From Halolactibacillus miurensis (GTDB lineage: Bacteria; Bacillota; Bacilli; Bacillales; Amphibacillaceae), in assembly GCF_900116255.1 (NCBI RefSeq), contig NZ_FPAI01000004.1:1-64000 (forward strand): DNA of 64,000 nt, written 5' to 3'. Shown here in pieces: positions 32,198-42,175 of the stretch. Position numbers and translations under genes: made by a program. Numbering within the stretch: the stretch's first letter is position 1; each line of letters begins with the position of its first letter. The notes under the pieces are model-generated. The model was not told where the DNA came from and did no database searches. It was given only the letters and a program-made list of their open reading frames with translations.

Positions 32198-32256
32198 TAT
32201 AAAGATTATTATGTCATTCATATGATGAGCGGCTATAGTTTAAGGGGGAGCAAAAA

Positions 32257-32517
32257 TTGAGTTTACGATTAATTAATATCGGATTTGGTAATGTTGTCTC
32301 AGCCAACCGAATTATCACGATTGTTTCACCAGAGTCTGCGCCAATCAAACGTATTATTTCTGTCGCAAGAGAGAATAATAAACTTATTGATGCAACATAT
32401 GGTAGACGGACACGTGCGGTGATTATCACAGATAGTGACCACGTCGTTTTATCTGCGGTTCAACCAGAGACAGTTGGTAACCGTGTTGTGACACACGAAG
32501 AAGAATTATTAGATTAA
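32257..32517 (+). CDS. remA: Biofilm regulator RemA (YlzA, DUF370)
   Basis: RemA is a ring-forming DNA-binding protein that activates biofilm matrix and osmoprotection genes in B. subtilis. The 86-residue product matches it closely: [23 protein letters not shown], then [13 protein letters not shown], then [11 protein letters not shown]. Start TTG at 32257 after GGGGGAG. It heads the remA-gmk-rpoZ group; yloB and yloC, which precede it in B. subtilis, are missing. Confidence 0.94.
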   Translation: MSLRLINIGFGNVVSANRIITIVSPESAPIKRIISVARENNKLIDATYGRRTRAVIITDSDHVVLSAVQPETVGNRVVTHEEELLD

Positions 32518-32551
32518 AGCTAACGGTATTAGCTTGATTGGGGGATTAACG

Positions 32552-33175
32552 TTGTTATTTAAACAAAAAGGCATTCTTTTCGTTTTATCTGGACCTTCCG
32601 GTGTAGGTAAAGGAACAGTGAGAAAAGCGCTGTTTAAAAAAGATACATCATTAAAATATTCGACATCGATGACGACACGTCCAATGCGACCGGGTGAACA
32701 AGAAGGTGTGGATTATTTCTATCGTTCAAAAGAAGCTTTTGAACAAATGATCGAGAACAATCAACTACTCGAGCACGCTGAGTATGTCGGGAACTATTAC
32801 GGTACACCGCGTGAGTATGTTGAACAACAATTAGAAGACGGTAATGATGTCTTTTTAGAAATTGAAGTTCAAGGGGCACTGCAAGTCAAAGCAAACTTCC
32901 CAGAAGGTGTGTTTATCTTCTTATCACCACCAAGTTTGGAAGAATTAAAAAATCGGATTGTCAGTCGTGGCACAGAAACAGAAACACTTGTGATGAATCG
33001 ATTGAATGCCGCAAAAGAAGAAATTGATATGATGGACGCTTATGACTATGTTGTTGTGAACGATCAAGTTGATCACGCGGTAGAAAACGTCCAAGCGATT
33101 GTTAAAAGCGAGCACTGTAAACGTGAACGTGTCGCATCTGAATACAAGAAAATCCTGGAGGTGAGTCAATCATGA
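32552..33175 (+). CDS. gmk: Guanylate kinase
   Basis: Gmk phosphorylates GMP to GDP. The 207-residue protein has the P-loop [11 protein letters not shown], the GMP-binding [13 protein letters not shown] and GVDYFYRS, and [14 protein letters not shown] at 32552 is chosen because GGGGGA ends 7 bases upstream and the product then matches family length; an in-frame TTG at 32534 has no ribosome binding site. rpoZ overlaps its stop. Confidence 0.94.
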   Translation: MLFKQKGILFVLSGPSGVGKGTVRKALFKKDTSLKYSTSMTTRPMRPGEQEGVDYFYRSKEAFEQMIENNQLLEHAEYVGNYYGTPREYVEQQLEDGNDVFLEIEVQGALQVKANFPEGVFIFLSPPSLEELKNRIVSRGTETETLVMNRLNAAKEEIDMMDAYDYVVVNDQVDHAVENVQAIVKSEHCKRERVASEYKKILEVSQS

Positions 33176-33387
33176 TGTTAGATCCATCTATTGACCAATT
33201 ATTAACGAAAATTAATTCTAAGTATACCCTTGTGACCTTATCATCACGTCGTGCACGTCAAATTCAAGATGAAAAAATTGTTCAAATTGAAGAGCCGACC
33301 TCAGCAACAAATGTCGGGATCGCACTAGAAGAAATCTATGCAGATAAGTTGACATTTATTTCAACTGAATACAAAGAACGTCGCTAA
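33172..33387 (+). CDS. rpoZ: RNA polymerase omega subunit
   Basis: Omega helps RNA polymerase assembly by clamping the beta-prime C-terminus. The 71-residue product shows the family motifs [24 protein letters not shown] and [14 protein letters not shown]. It overlaps gmk by 4 bases, as is usual in Bacillaceae, and is followed by a terminator. Confidence 0.93.
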   Translation: MMLDPSIDQLLTKINSKYTLVTLSSRRARQIQDEKIVQIEEPTSATNVGIALEEIYADKLTFISTEYKERR

Positions 33388-33400
33388 ATTTACACACGTT

Positions 33401-33440
33401 AACCCCCTTGTTCGCCAATTACGGTGGCTTGGGGGTTTTC
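33401..33440 (+). terminator. Terminator after rpoZ
   Basis: AACCCCC pairs with GGGGGTT, with a second CGCC/GGTG stem inside, then TTTTC. Confidence 0.85.
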
Positions 33441-33466
33441 ATGCATAAAGAAAGGGTGAAGAAACG

Positions 33467-34663
33467 ATGACATTATCCGGAAAAAAGATTGTCCTTGGGG
33501 TGACGGGTGGCATTGCGGCATATAAAGCCATTAGTTTAACGAGTAAACTCACACAAAGTGGGGCGATTGTCAAAGTGATTTTAACAAACGGCGCACAAAA
33601 ATTTGTCACACCGCTATCATTTCAAGCCATTTCAAGACAACCTGTTTATTTAGATACATTTGATGAATTAGATGCATCAGAAATTCAACACATTGCCCTC
33701 GCTGATTGGGCTGACTATGTTGTCGTTGCACCAGCGACGGCTAATATGATTGGTAAATATGCGCAAGGTATTGCGGATGACTTATTATCAACGATGCTTC
33801 TTGCGACGACATGTCCCGTGTTTTTTGCACCTGCCATGAATGTGCATATGTATGAGCACCCAGCCGTGATTGAAAATATGAATACGCTACGTAAAAGGGG
33901 TGTGTCCTTTATTGAACCAGACGAAGGCTACCTTGCTTGTGGCTATGTCGGTAAGGGCCGTTTAGCTGAACCAGAGGAGATTGTGCGATTTCTCGAACAA
34001 ACGACTAATAAACGCGCACTTTTAAAAGGAAAGCGACTATTAATATCTGCTGGTCCAACACAAGAAAAAATAGATCCAGTCAGATACTTAACGAATCATT
34101 CATCAGGCAAGATGGGGTATCAATTAGCCGCGGTAGCACAAGAACTCGGAGCGGACGTGACGTTAATAAGTGGTCCCGTTCACTTAGAGGCACCTGTTGG
34201 TGTCACTAAAATTGATGTCACAACGGCAGAAGATATGTATGAAGCGGTGACGTCGCGCTACCATGAAGCAGATATTGTGATTAAGACTGCCGCTGTTAGT
34301 GACTATACGCCTAAAGTGACGTATGATCAAAAAATGAAGAAACAAAAGCAACCGCTCGTTCTTGAGATGGTGCGCACAAAAGATATTTTAAAAACACTCG
34401 GTGAGAAGAAAACGCATCAATATTTAGTTGGTTTTGCGGCTGAGACCGAAGATGTCTTAACCTACGGTAAAGGAAAATTACAGCATAAACAATTAGATAT
34501 GATCGTGATTAATGACGTATCAAAGCCCAATCAAGGGTTTCATGCTGATACAAATGCGGTCACCATCGTGACGAAAAAAGGTCAAGAACAAACCTTACCG
34601 CTTCAATCCAAACGAAGGGTTGCAGAGGAAATTTTACGGGTGATTAGTGAGGAAGTTGATTAA
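33467..34663 (+). CDS. coaBC: Bifunctional phosphopantothenoylcysteine decarboxylase/synthetase
   Basis: CoaBC joins cysteine to 4'-phosphopantothenate and decarboxylates the product, steps two and three of coenzyme A synthesis. The N-terminal flavoprotein half has GGIAAYKA, the catalytic His in EIQHIALADWAD, PAMNVHMY, and the substrate Cys in YLACGYVGKGR. The C-terminal CTP-dependent half has SAGPTQEKIDPVRYLTN and KTAAVSDYTP. Size 398 residues is normal for Bacillus. It is followed after 2 bases by priA. Confidence 0.95.
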   Translation: MTLSGKKIVLGVTGGIAAYKAISLTSKLTQSGAIVKVILTNGAQKFVTPLSFQAISRQPVYLDTFDELDASEIQHIALADWADYVVVAPATANMIGKYAQGIADDLLSTMLLATTCPVFFAPAMNVHMYEHPAVIENMNTLRKRGVSFIEPDEGYLACGYVGKGRLAEPEEIVRFLEQTTNKRALLKGKRLLISAGPTQEKIDPVRYLTNHSSGKMGYQLAAVAQELGADVTLISGPVHLEAPVGVTKIDVTTAEDMYEAVTSRYHEADIVIKTAAVSDYTPKVTYDQKMKKQKQPLVLEMVRTKDILKTLGEKKTHQYLVGFAAETEDVLTYGKGKLQHKQLDMIVINDVSKPNQGFHADTNAVTIVTKKGQEQTLPLQSKRRVAEEILRVISEEVD

Positions 34664-34665
34664 GT

Positions 34666-37077
34666 ATGACAGAAAAAATAGCCCGCGTTGTCGTGGATGT
34701 TCCTGCAAGTAATATTGATCGTTTCTTTGATTACCTCATCCCAGACCATTTATTAGGTGCCTTAGAAGTTGGGATGCGTGTCATTGTGCCGTTTGGTAAC
34801 CGAACGATTATGGGTTATGTGCTACATACAGTCAATGAAACAACGCTAGATGAGTCAAGATTAAAAGCGATTAAAGCGACACTTGATGTGCAGCCGGTGC
34901 TAACCAAAGAACTGATTGACTTAGGTCAATGGCTGGCTGAATCAACGATGAGTTTCTTTATCTCTAGCTTTCAAGCGATGTTACCCCAAGCACTAAAAGC
35001 GACGTACGATAAATCGCTCCACCGTCTGGAAGAACCGAAAAATCAACAGCTAGCGGATTTATTTGACGGCCGTGACTATATCGCCTTTGATGAATTGAGT
35101 GAACATATACCTTTGCGGGTGATTAACGAGGAGATAAAAGAAAAAACGGTCGAATGGGATTATCACGTGACGACGAATGAAAGTTATAAGTTTGTCCAAA
35201 TGGTAGAAGTGGTTGGAACAGAGGCCGAATTTGATGCTTATCTTGCCGAATTAACGAAGCAGTCAAAAAAACAATTTGAGCTGGTTCAATACTTTTTGGA
35301 TCATCCAGCGACACAGCCTTTAAAACAAGTGTTGTCAGAGAATCAAACGACCCGGAACACGTTAAATAAATTAAAGGATCATCAATTAATTCGATTGGTT
35401 AAACAACAAGTTAATCGAGATCCTTATCAAGGACAAACAGAAAAAACAATACCGCTCACATTAGCCCCGCAACAACAAGCGGCCTTAGATGCGATCGTGT
35501 CCAAGATGGATCAAAATTTACCGGACACCTTCTTGCTGCATGGGGTCACCGGTAGTGGTAAAACTGAAGTGTATCTTCAAGCGATTGATCATGCGATCAA
35601 ACAGGGCAAAGAAGCGATTGTTCTCGTACCGGAAATAAGTTTAACACCGATGATGGTGGAACGATTTAAACGTCGCTTCGGTGACGCGGTCGCGGTGTTA
35701 CATAGTGCGCTATCTAAGGGTGAGCGATTTGATGAGTGGCGAAAAATTCAAAAGAAACAAGTGAGTGTTGCCGTTGGTGCGCGTTCAGCTATTTTTGCCC
35801 CGTTTGAAAACCTCGGGATGATTATTATTGATGAGGAACATGAGTCAACGTATAAACAAGAAGATCATCCGCGTTACCATGTGCGTGATGTCGCCAAAAA
35901 ACGTGCTATCTATCACGCTTGTCCCGTTGTGCTAGGGACCGCAACGCCGACACTTGAAACGTATGCGCGGGCAAAAAAAGGCGTCTATCACCTGATTGAG
36001 ATGCCAGAGCGAATCAATCAATCTGTTATGCCAAAAGTGACAATTCAAGATATGCGAGAAGAACTGCACCAAGGAAATAGAACGATGTTTTCACGTCAAT
36101 TAAAAGAAGCCATTCAACAACGGATTGATAAACAAGAACAAGTCGTCTTATTCTTAAATCGCCGCGGCTACTCAACGTTTGTTATGTGTCGAGATTGTGG
36201 TCACACCGTTGAATGTCCCGATTGTGATATATCACTGACTTACCATCAACGTGATCATCGATTGAAGTGCCACTATTGTAATTACAGTGAGCCGATGCCT
36301 AAAGTCTGTCCAAATTGTGAGTCGGAATCGATTCGCTTTTTTGGGACCGGGACTGAGAAGGTCGAAGAAGCTTTAAATGAAACTTTTCCCGAGGCACGCA
36401 TCATCCGAATGGATGTCGATACGACTAGAAAAAAAGGCGCGCATGAACGTTTATTAAAACAATTCGGAAAAAAACAAGCGGATATTTTACTGGGGACACA
36501 AATGATTGCTAAAGGATTAGATTTTCCAGATGTGACGCTTGTCGGTGTGTTAGCAGCTGACGGATTGTTAAACTTACCTGACTTTAGAGCCGCAGAAAAG
36601 ACGTTTCAATTACTTACACAAGTATCAGGTCGAGCGGGCAGACACGAATTGACGGGGGAAGTGATTATCCAGACGTATACCCCGGAACATTACAGTGTGT
36701 TATTTGCGAAAGAGTATGATTATCACGGTTTCTTTAAACAGGAGATGACGCTAAGAAAGGCCTATCAGTATCCGCCTTATTATTTCCTTACGTTAATAAC
36801 CGTGACGCATGAAAACCGCTTAAAAGCAGAGGAAGTGACACGCGTGATTCAAAAACTTCTCAATAAACATTTAACAGAACAGGCTATCATCCTCGGACCT
36901 ACGCCATCACCCATTGAAAGAATTAAAGGTCGTTATCGCTTTCAATGCATGGTAAAATATAAAGATGAACCGGACTTAATGACAGTGTTAAGAAAAATAT
37001 TAAAACATTATGAGGCTGAAAGTAATAAAAATCAGTTAATGATCCATATTGATTTAAATCCACAACAACTTATGTAG
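34666..37077 (+). CDS. priA: Primosomal replication restart helicase PriA
   Basis: PriA recognises stalled forks and D-loops and reloads the helicase through DnaD/DnaB. The 803-residue protein has an N-terminal DNA-binding domain, helicase motif I GVTGSGKTE (about 293), a DEEH box (IIIDEEHE), GTATPTLE, the zinc-binding block of four Cys pairs (CRDCGH, CPDC, CHYC, CPNC), and motifs V-VI (GTQMIAKGLDFP, QVSGRAGR). Complete and typical in length. Confidence 0.97.
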   Translation: MTEKIARVVVDVPASNIDRFFDYLIPDHLLGALEVGMRVIVPFGNRTIMGYVLHTVNETTLDESRLKAIKATLDVQPVLTKELIDLGQWLAESTMSFFISSFQAMLPQALKATYDKSLHRLEEPKNQQLADLFDGRDYIAFDELSEHIPLRVINEEIKEKTVEWDYHVTTNESYKFVQMVEVVGTEAEFDAYLAELTKQSKKQFELVQYFLDHPATQPLKQVLSENQTTRNTLNKLKDHQLIRLVKQQVNRDPYQGQTEKTIPLTLAPQQQAALDAIVSKMDQNLPDTFLLHGVTGSGKTEVYLQAIDHAIKQGKEAIVLVPEISLTPMMVERFKRRFGDAVAVLHSALSKGERFDEWRKIQKKQVSVAVGARSAIFAPFENLGMIIIDEEHESTYKQEDHPRYHVRDVAKKRAIYHACPVVLGTATPTLETYARAKKGVYHLIEMPERINQSVMPKVTIQDMREELHQGNRTMFSRQLKEAIQQRIDKQEQVVLFLNRRGYSTFVMCRDCGHTVECPDCDISLTYHQRDHRLKCHYCNYSEPMPKVCPNCESESIRFFGTGTEKVEEALNETFPEARIIRMDVDTTRKKGAHERLLKQFGKKQADILLGTQMIAKGLDFPDVTLVGVLAADGLLNLPDFRAAEKTFQLLTQVSGRAGRHELTGEVIIQTYTPEHYSVLFAKEYDYHGFFKQEMTLRKAYQYPPYYFLTLITVTHENRLKAEEVTRVIQKLLNKHLTEQAIILGPTPSPIERIKGRYRFQCMVKYKDEPDLMTVLRKILKHYEAESNKNQLMIHIDLNPQQLM

Positions 37078-37091
37078 AAAGAAGGTTAAAC

Positions 37092-38033
37092 ATGAAGCGT
37101 ATTGTATTTATGGGAACACCGGATTTTAGTGTCCCTATCTTAGAACAATTAGTGAAAGACGGTTATGATATTCCGCTGGTCGTCACTCAACCTGACCGAC
37201 CTAAGGGGCGTAAAAAAGTGTTAACGCCACCGCCAGTTAAAGTGGCCGCCAAACGATTAGGCTTGCCGGTCTTTCAACCGGAAAAAATAAAAGAAGATTA
37301 TGCGCCAGTTCTTGAAGCGAAGCCAGATTTAATTGTGACAGCGGCGTTTGGCCAAATTGTTCCTAATATTTTGTTAGAGGCACCGATAGACGGATGTATT
37401 AATGTTCATGCCTCGCTATTACCCGAATATCGCGGGGGAGCACCGATTCATCAAGCGATTATTGATGGGAAAAGCGAAACAGGCGTGACGATTATGTACA
37501 TGGTCGAAGCGCTAGATGCAGGCGATATCTTAACCCAACAAAAAATCTTAATTGAAGAAGATGACCACGTGGGGAGTCTATTTAATAAATTGAGTCACAT
37601 AGGACGTGATTTATTACAAGCTACGCTGCCGGCATTATTCGCAGGTGAGCTTACGCCAGTGAAACAAGATGAAGCGCAGGTGACGTATGCGCGAAATATT
37701 ACCCGTGACCAAGAGCGAATCGATTGGAAAGAAACAAATACGCATGTTTATAATCATGTGCGAGGTCTGCATCCATTTCCTGTCGCAAGCACGACCTTAG
37801 ACGGAACTAATTTAAAATTATGGTGGGTGGAAAAAACGCCCGCTCAAACGGATCATGCGCCTGGTACCATTACCGCATTAGAACAAGATGGGGTGATTGT
37901 ACAAACAGGGGATGGTTCAGTAAAATTAACAGATATTCAACTGGCAGGGAAGAACCGCATGCCAATTAAAGACCTCTTAAATGGACAACATCCATTAAGT
38001 GTAGGGAAAGTATTAGGTGAAAATGATGAGTAA
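37092..38033 (+). CDS. fmt: Methionyl-tRNA formyltransferase
   Basis: Fmt formylates initiator Met-tRNA. The 313-residue protein has FMGTPDFSVPIL, the catalytic block INVHASLLPEYRGGAPIHQAI (Asn-His) with GVTIMYM and LDAGDIL, and a C-terminal tRNA-binding domain. In B. subtilis def lies directly upstream of fmt; here fmt follows priA after only 14 bases and no deformylase gene is present, so def must be elsewhere. Confidence 0.96.
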   Translation: MKRIVFMGTPDFSVPILEQLVKDGYDIPLVVTQPDRPKGRKKVLTPPPVKVAAKRLGLPVFQPEKIKEDYAPVLEAKPDLIVTAAFGQIVPNILLEAPIDGCINVHASLLPEYRGGAPIHQAIIDGKSETGVTIMYMVEALDAGDILTQQKILIEEDDHVGSLFNKLSHIGRDLLQATLPALFAGELTPVKQDEAQVTYARNITRDQERIDWKETNTHVYNHVRGLHPFPVASTTLDGTNLKLWWVEKTPAQTDHAPGTITALEQDGVIVQTGDGSVKLTDIQLAGKNRMPIKDLLNGQHPLSVGKVLGENDE

Positions 38034-39387
38034 AACAGTCCGAGCACATGCTTTAGATGTGCTAGTTAAAGTAGGAGATAATGGCGCGTTTAGTCATTTA
38101 TTGATTGATCAAACATTAAAAAATAACGCCTTAGATATCAGAGACCAAGGTTTATTCACCGAACTCGTTTATGGTACGTTGAATCGTAAATTAACACTCG
38201 CGTATGACCTTGACCAGTTCGTGAAAAAAACAGGGAAACTCCAAAGTTGGGTAAAGTGGTTACTTTATTTATCTTTTTATCAATTAAAGTATTTAGATAA
38301 AGTACCTGACCATGCTGTTGTCAATGAAGCGGTTGAAATTGCTAAAAAGCGCGGACATCAAGGTATCGTTAAACTCGTCAATGGTGTTCTGCGCCAAGCG
38401 CTACGTCAAGGGTTTCCTTCATACGAAACGATTGAACCAGTAACGAAACGATTGAGTATCGAAACGAGTACACCAGAATGGTTAATGGAACGCTGGATCG
38501 ATAGTTACGGCTTAGAAAAAGCAGAAAAAATCGCCACCGCTCAACTAATCAAAGCAGATAAAGCCGTTCGAGTAAACTTACTTAAGATGACACGCGAAGA
38601 CGTCAAACAACAATTAATTGAAGATGGTTTTGAGGTAGAGGCCTCTCCTTTTTCATCGAAAGGGCTTATTATTAACGCGGGCAACATTTTAAAACATCCT
38701 TTCTTTGACGAGGGGATTGTCACAATCCAAGATCAAACGTCTATGTTAGTCGGAGAGATGATGGCTGTTGAAAAAGATCAAGTCATCCTTGATAGTTGTA
38801 GTGCACCAGGTGGTAAAACAACCGATTTAGCTGAACGGTTATCGAATACGGGTCGAGTGTATAGTTATGACTTACATGAGAAGAAAACAACATTAGTTGA
38901 CAAAAAAGCGGCGCAATTGGGCCTGATTAATATTAAGACAAAAGCGATGGATGCGCGCGAGTTAGATCAACTATTTGAGGTCAAAACATTTGACCGGATT
39001 CTTATTGATGCACCGTGCTCTGGTTTTGGTGTGATTCGAACAAAACCTGATATCAAGTATACAAAGACTAGTGAAGACGTGTTAAATCTCTCGATGATTC
39101 AATTTGATATGTTAAACACCATCATGCCACTATTGAAAGAAGACGGGAAACTGATTTATAGCACGTGTACGATTGATCCAACTGAAAATGAAGCGTTGAT
39201 TGCTGAATTTTTATCAGGACAAACGCGATATGAAGTTGATCCGACATTCTTTACCGAATTGCCGGCATTTTTACAACAATCCGTTGGGGTTACCCCTTTT
39301 GGTCTGCAAATTTTCCCGGATGATTTTCATACGGACGGGTTCTTCTTAACGCGTTTACAATATAAACAAGCAACTGATGAAACATAA
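38026..39387 (+). CDS. rsmB: 16S rRNA m5C967 methyltransferase RsmB
   Basis: RsmB (Sun/YloM) methylates cytosine 967 of 16S rRNA. It has an N-terminal NusB-like RNA-binding domain (RAHALDVLVK, LTLAYDLDQF) and a SAM-dependent domain with SCSAPGGKTTDLA, and the two cysteines in DAPCSGFG and STCTIDPTENE. The start is one of two adjacent ATG codons (38023 or 38026) overlapping fmt; AGGTGA precedes them. rlmN, which follows in B. subtilis, is missing. Confidence 0.95.
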   Translation: MSKTVRAHALDVLVKVGDNGAFSHLLIDQTLKNNALDIRDQGLFTELVYGTLNRKLTLAYDLDQFVKKTGKLQSWVKWLLYLSFYQLKYLDKVPDHAVVNEAVEIAKKRGHQGIVKLVNGVLRQALRQGFPSYETIEPVTKRLSIETSTPEWLMERWIDSYGLEKAEKIATAQLIKADKAVRVNLLKMTREDVKQQLIEDGFEVEASPFSSKGLIINAGNILKHPFFDEGIVTIQDQTSMLVGEMMAVEKDQVILDSCSAPGGKTTDLAERLSNTGRVYSYDLHEKKTTLVDKKAAQLGLINIKTKAMDARELDQLFEVKTFDRILIDAPCSGFGVIRTKPDIKYTKTSEDVLNLSMIQFDMLNTIMPLLKEDGKLIYSTCTIDPTENEALIAEFLSGQTRYEVDPTFFTELPAFLQQSVGVTPFGLQIFPDDFHTDGFFLTRLQYKQATDET

Positions 39388-39407
39388 TCAGTCGGTGAGG
39401 TGAAAAG

Positions 39408-40160
39408 ATGACACATGTATTTATAACGGATCAAGGACGCGTCAGACCCTACAATGAAGATACGGGAGGCGTCGTCTGTAATCAAGACAAGCAAGCGCTC
39501 TATATTATTGCGGATGGTATGGGGGGGCATAATGCGGGAGATGTTGCTAGCGCGATGGTGCTCAAGTATTTTCAAACGCATTGGTCGAAAGAACAACGAT
39601 TGACACGTGTCGATGATGTCGAACAGTATCTTACTCAGTCGTTACAAAATGTGAATGAACATATTTATCAAAAAGCTTTGGAAAATGAGGCCTATCGTGG
39701 TATGGGGACAACCGTTGTGGCTGTCATTATTGTCGATGATATGGCTGTTGTCGCTCATGTCGGTGATAGCCGTTGTTATAAAATGTCGGGCATAAAGCTG
39801 CGACAAATCACAAAGGATCACTCACTAGTGAATGCCCTTGTGAGCGCAGGTGAAATTACCGAACAAGAAGCAAGGGTCCACCCGAAGAAAAACATCTTAA
39901 CTCGCGCTGTTGGTACTGACCAGCCAATCGACATTGATGTCACCATGGTCAGTTGTGAGCCCGGTGAACAATTGTTGCTTTGTACTGATGGATTAACGAA
40001 TAAACTGTCGGATGAGGATATACAAGCGATTATTTTATCGGCAGAGACGCTTCATGAAGCTGGAGAAAAGTTAATCGCTGAAGCGAATGCACGTGGCGGT
40101 GAGGATAATATTTCCCTCGTCTTAATTAGTGAAGATACAGGAGGTGAAGCCTCTTGTTAG
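39408..40160 (+). CDS. prpC: PP2C-type protein phosphatase PrpC (Stp)
   Basis: PrpC removes phosphate from Ser/Thr targets of PrkC. The 250-residue PPM domain has the metal ligands in RPYNEDTGG, IIADGMGGHNAGDVAS, VAHVGDSRCYK, LCTDGLTNKL and GGEDNISLVLI. It overlaps prkC by 7 bases, so phosphatase and kinase are made together. Start ATG after GGTGAGGTGA. Confidence 0.96.
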   Translation: MTHVFITDQGRVRPYNEDTGGVVCNQDKQALYIIADGMGGHNAGDVASAMVLKYFQTHWSKEQRLTRVDDVEQYLTQSLQNVNEHIYQKALENEAYRGMGTTVVAVIIVDDMAVVAHVGDSRCYKMSGIKLRQITKDHSLVNALVSAGEITEQEARVHPKKNILTRAVGTDQPIDIDVTMVSCEPGEQLLLCTDGLTNKLSDEDIQAIILSAETLHEAGEKLIAEANARGGEDNISLVLISEDTGGEASC

Positions 40161-42175
40161 AAGGTAAATTATTAGGCGAACGTTATAAAGTCCAGTCACT
40201 CATCGGTGGTGGTGGTATGGCAAATGTCTATTTAGGGTTTGACACCATTTTAAAGCGAGAAGTGGCGATTAAAGTACTAAAGCTTGAGTATGCCAATGAT
40301 GATGATTTTATCAGACGATTTCATCGTGAGGCACAAAATGCGACGAGCTTATCTCATCCGAATATTGTCACCATTTTTGATGTAGATGATGAAGATGATA
40401 TTTATTATATGGTCATGGAGTATGTGGATGGTATGACGCTCAAGCGTTACATTCAACTTCATGCCCCGCTGGACCCAGATGAAGCGGTCATGATCACGTC
40501 CCAGATTGCCGAAGCGATTCAACATGCCCATGATCATCATATTATTCACCGTGACATCAAACCACAAAATGTTCTAGTGACCCATGATAAGCAAGTAAAG
40601 GTCACTGATTTTGGGATAGCGCTGGCTTTAAGTTCGACGTCAATGACTCAAACAAATGCCGTCTTAGGTAGTGTCCATTACTTATCACCGGAACAGGCCC
40701 GTGGAGGTTTGGCGAATACGAAGTCAGATATTTATTCACTTGGGATTGTCTTGTTTGAATTATTGACCGGACGCTTACCGTTTTCAGGCCAATCAGCGGT
40801 TTCTGTTGCATTAAAGCATTTACAACAAGTCGTACCCCCGGTGAAGAAGTGGGCGGAAGATGTTCCACAAAGTGTGGAGAATGTCGTACTAAAGTCAACG
40901 GCAAAAGATCCATTAAATCGTTATCAGTCAATGGATGAATTTATTGAGGATTTACGGACGGTCTTAAATGATGATCGGCTTCATGAAGCACCGTTTCAAG
41001 TGCCTTTTATTGAAGGAGATGAAACGAAACAAGTTCCCGTGATCCAAGCAAACTTATTTGAAAATCAGTCAGCACACGATACGGTTGTTCACCGAAAGCC
41101 AGCCATGGTTCAAGATGAAAAAAAAGCTACCTCTTCGCTTGAGAAAAAACAAGCGTCGAAGAAGAAAAAAATTATTTGGGGCAGCTCTATTGCCGCCATT
41201 GTTATACTGTTGAGTGTATTGTTTAGTTTGTTTGTCCTTCCGATTTTATTACAACCTGATGATGTTGAACTGATTGAGTTAACGAATCGCGATGTTGAAG
41301 AAGCGAAACGATGGTTAGAAAATAATCATTTAACTTATGACATTGAAGAAGTCTTTGACGATACAGTCGAAGTGAATATGGTTATAAGTCAGTCGCCTGA
41401 CTCCGGACGGTTCGTGAAAGAGGAAACGGCTGTTAGTCTTGTTGTTTCATTAGGTAAGGAACCGATTGAGATAAGTGACTATACCGATCAATCATATAGT
41501 CAAGTTGAAAGACTGTTATTGAGCCAAGATTTTCAAAATGTTCAGCGGATCGATGTGTATTCAGATGAACCGGTTGGAACCATTCTAACCCAGGTTGAGC
41601 CTCAGCCAGGTACAAAAGTCGTACCATCTGAAACGATTGTTGTGTTTGAAGTGAGTGTCGGTAAGCGTATGGTGACGTTAGATGATTTAACTGGTTTAGA
41701 TGAAATAGAAGCGCGAGATTATTTGACGGATAAAAATTTAGTCGCAAAAGTAACAGAAGAACATCACGAGAGCGTGCCAGAAGGTGAGGTCATTCGTCAA
41801 TCACCGGAAGGTGATGTCGAAGTAGAAGAAGGCTCTGTCGTAAACCTTGTCGTGTCACTTGGGGAAGAAGAAAAACCTGTCAAAACCTATAGAGAAGAGG
41901 TGACCGTATCTTATACGCTGGATGAATTACCTGCTGATGATGACAATACAACGGAAGAAGAGCGCTTAATTCCACAAGAAGTGAGAATATATATTGATGA
42001 CATCTCACATGATTTATCGGAGACGTACCAAGTCCAGATGATTACATCAGATACTACCTTTACCATTCCTCTAGAAATTGCACCGAATGACCAAGCGGTT
42101 TACCGCGTGGAACGTGATGATCAGACAGTGGTTCAGAAAACAATCCGATATGATGACATTGAAGGTGGTGAATAA
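40154..42175 (+). CDS. prkC: Membrane Ser/Thr kinase PrkC with PASTA domains
   Basis: PrkC senses muropeptides through its outer domain and phosphorylates targets such as elongation factor G; in B. subtilis it promotes germination. The 673-residue protein has a Hanks-type kinase (GGGGMANVYLG, VAIKVLK, HRDIKPQNVL, DFGIA, SPEQARGG), a single membrane helix (IAAIVILLSVLFSLFVLPIL, about 350), and three PASTA domains (about 372-575), then a C-terminal domain of about 95 residues. TTG start with GGAGGTGA 6 bases upstream. rsgA begins directly after its stop. Confidence 0.97.
   Translation: MLEGKLLGERYKVQSLIGGGGMANVYLGFDTILKREVAIKVLKLEYANDDDFIRRFHREAQNATSLSHPNIVTIFDVDDEDDIYYMVMEYVDGMTLKRYIQLHAPLDPDEAVMITSQIAEAIQHAHDHHIIHRDIKPQNVLVTHDKQVKVTDFGIALALSSTSMTQTNAVLGSVHYLSPEQARGGLANTKSDIYSLGIVLFELLTGRLPFSGQSAVSVALKHLQQVVPPVKKWAEDVPQSVENVVLKSTAKDPLNRYQSMDEFIEDLRTVLNDDRLHEAPFQVPFIEGDETKQVPVIQANLFENQSAHDTVVHRKPAMVQDEKKATSSLEKKQASKKKKIIWGSSIAAIVILLSVLFSLFVLPILLQPDDVELIELTNRDVEEAKRWLENNHLTYDIEEVFDDTVEVNMVISQSPDSGRFVKEETAVSLVVSLGKEPIEISDYTDQSYSQVERLLLSQDFQNVQRIDVYSDEPVGTILTQVEPQPGTKVVPSETIVVFEVSVGKRMVTLDDLTGLDEIEARDYLTDKNLVAKVTEEHHESVPEGEVIRQSPEGDVEVEEGSVVNLVVSLGEEEKPVKTYREEVTVSYTLDELPADDDNTTEEERLIPQEVRIYIDDISHDLSETYQVQMITSDTTFTIPLEIAPNDQAVYRVERDDQTVVQKTIRYDDIEGGE

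Noticed and set aside
32063-32260. 65-residue plus-strand ORF upstream of remA
   Set aside because: No ribosome binding site or family-like pattern; it overlaps the remA promoter candidate and start. Composition looks non-coding.
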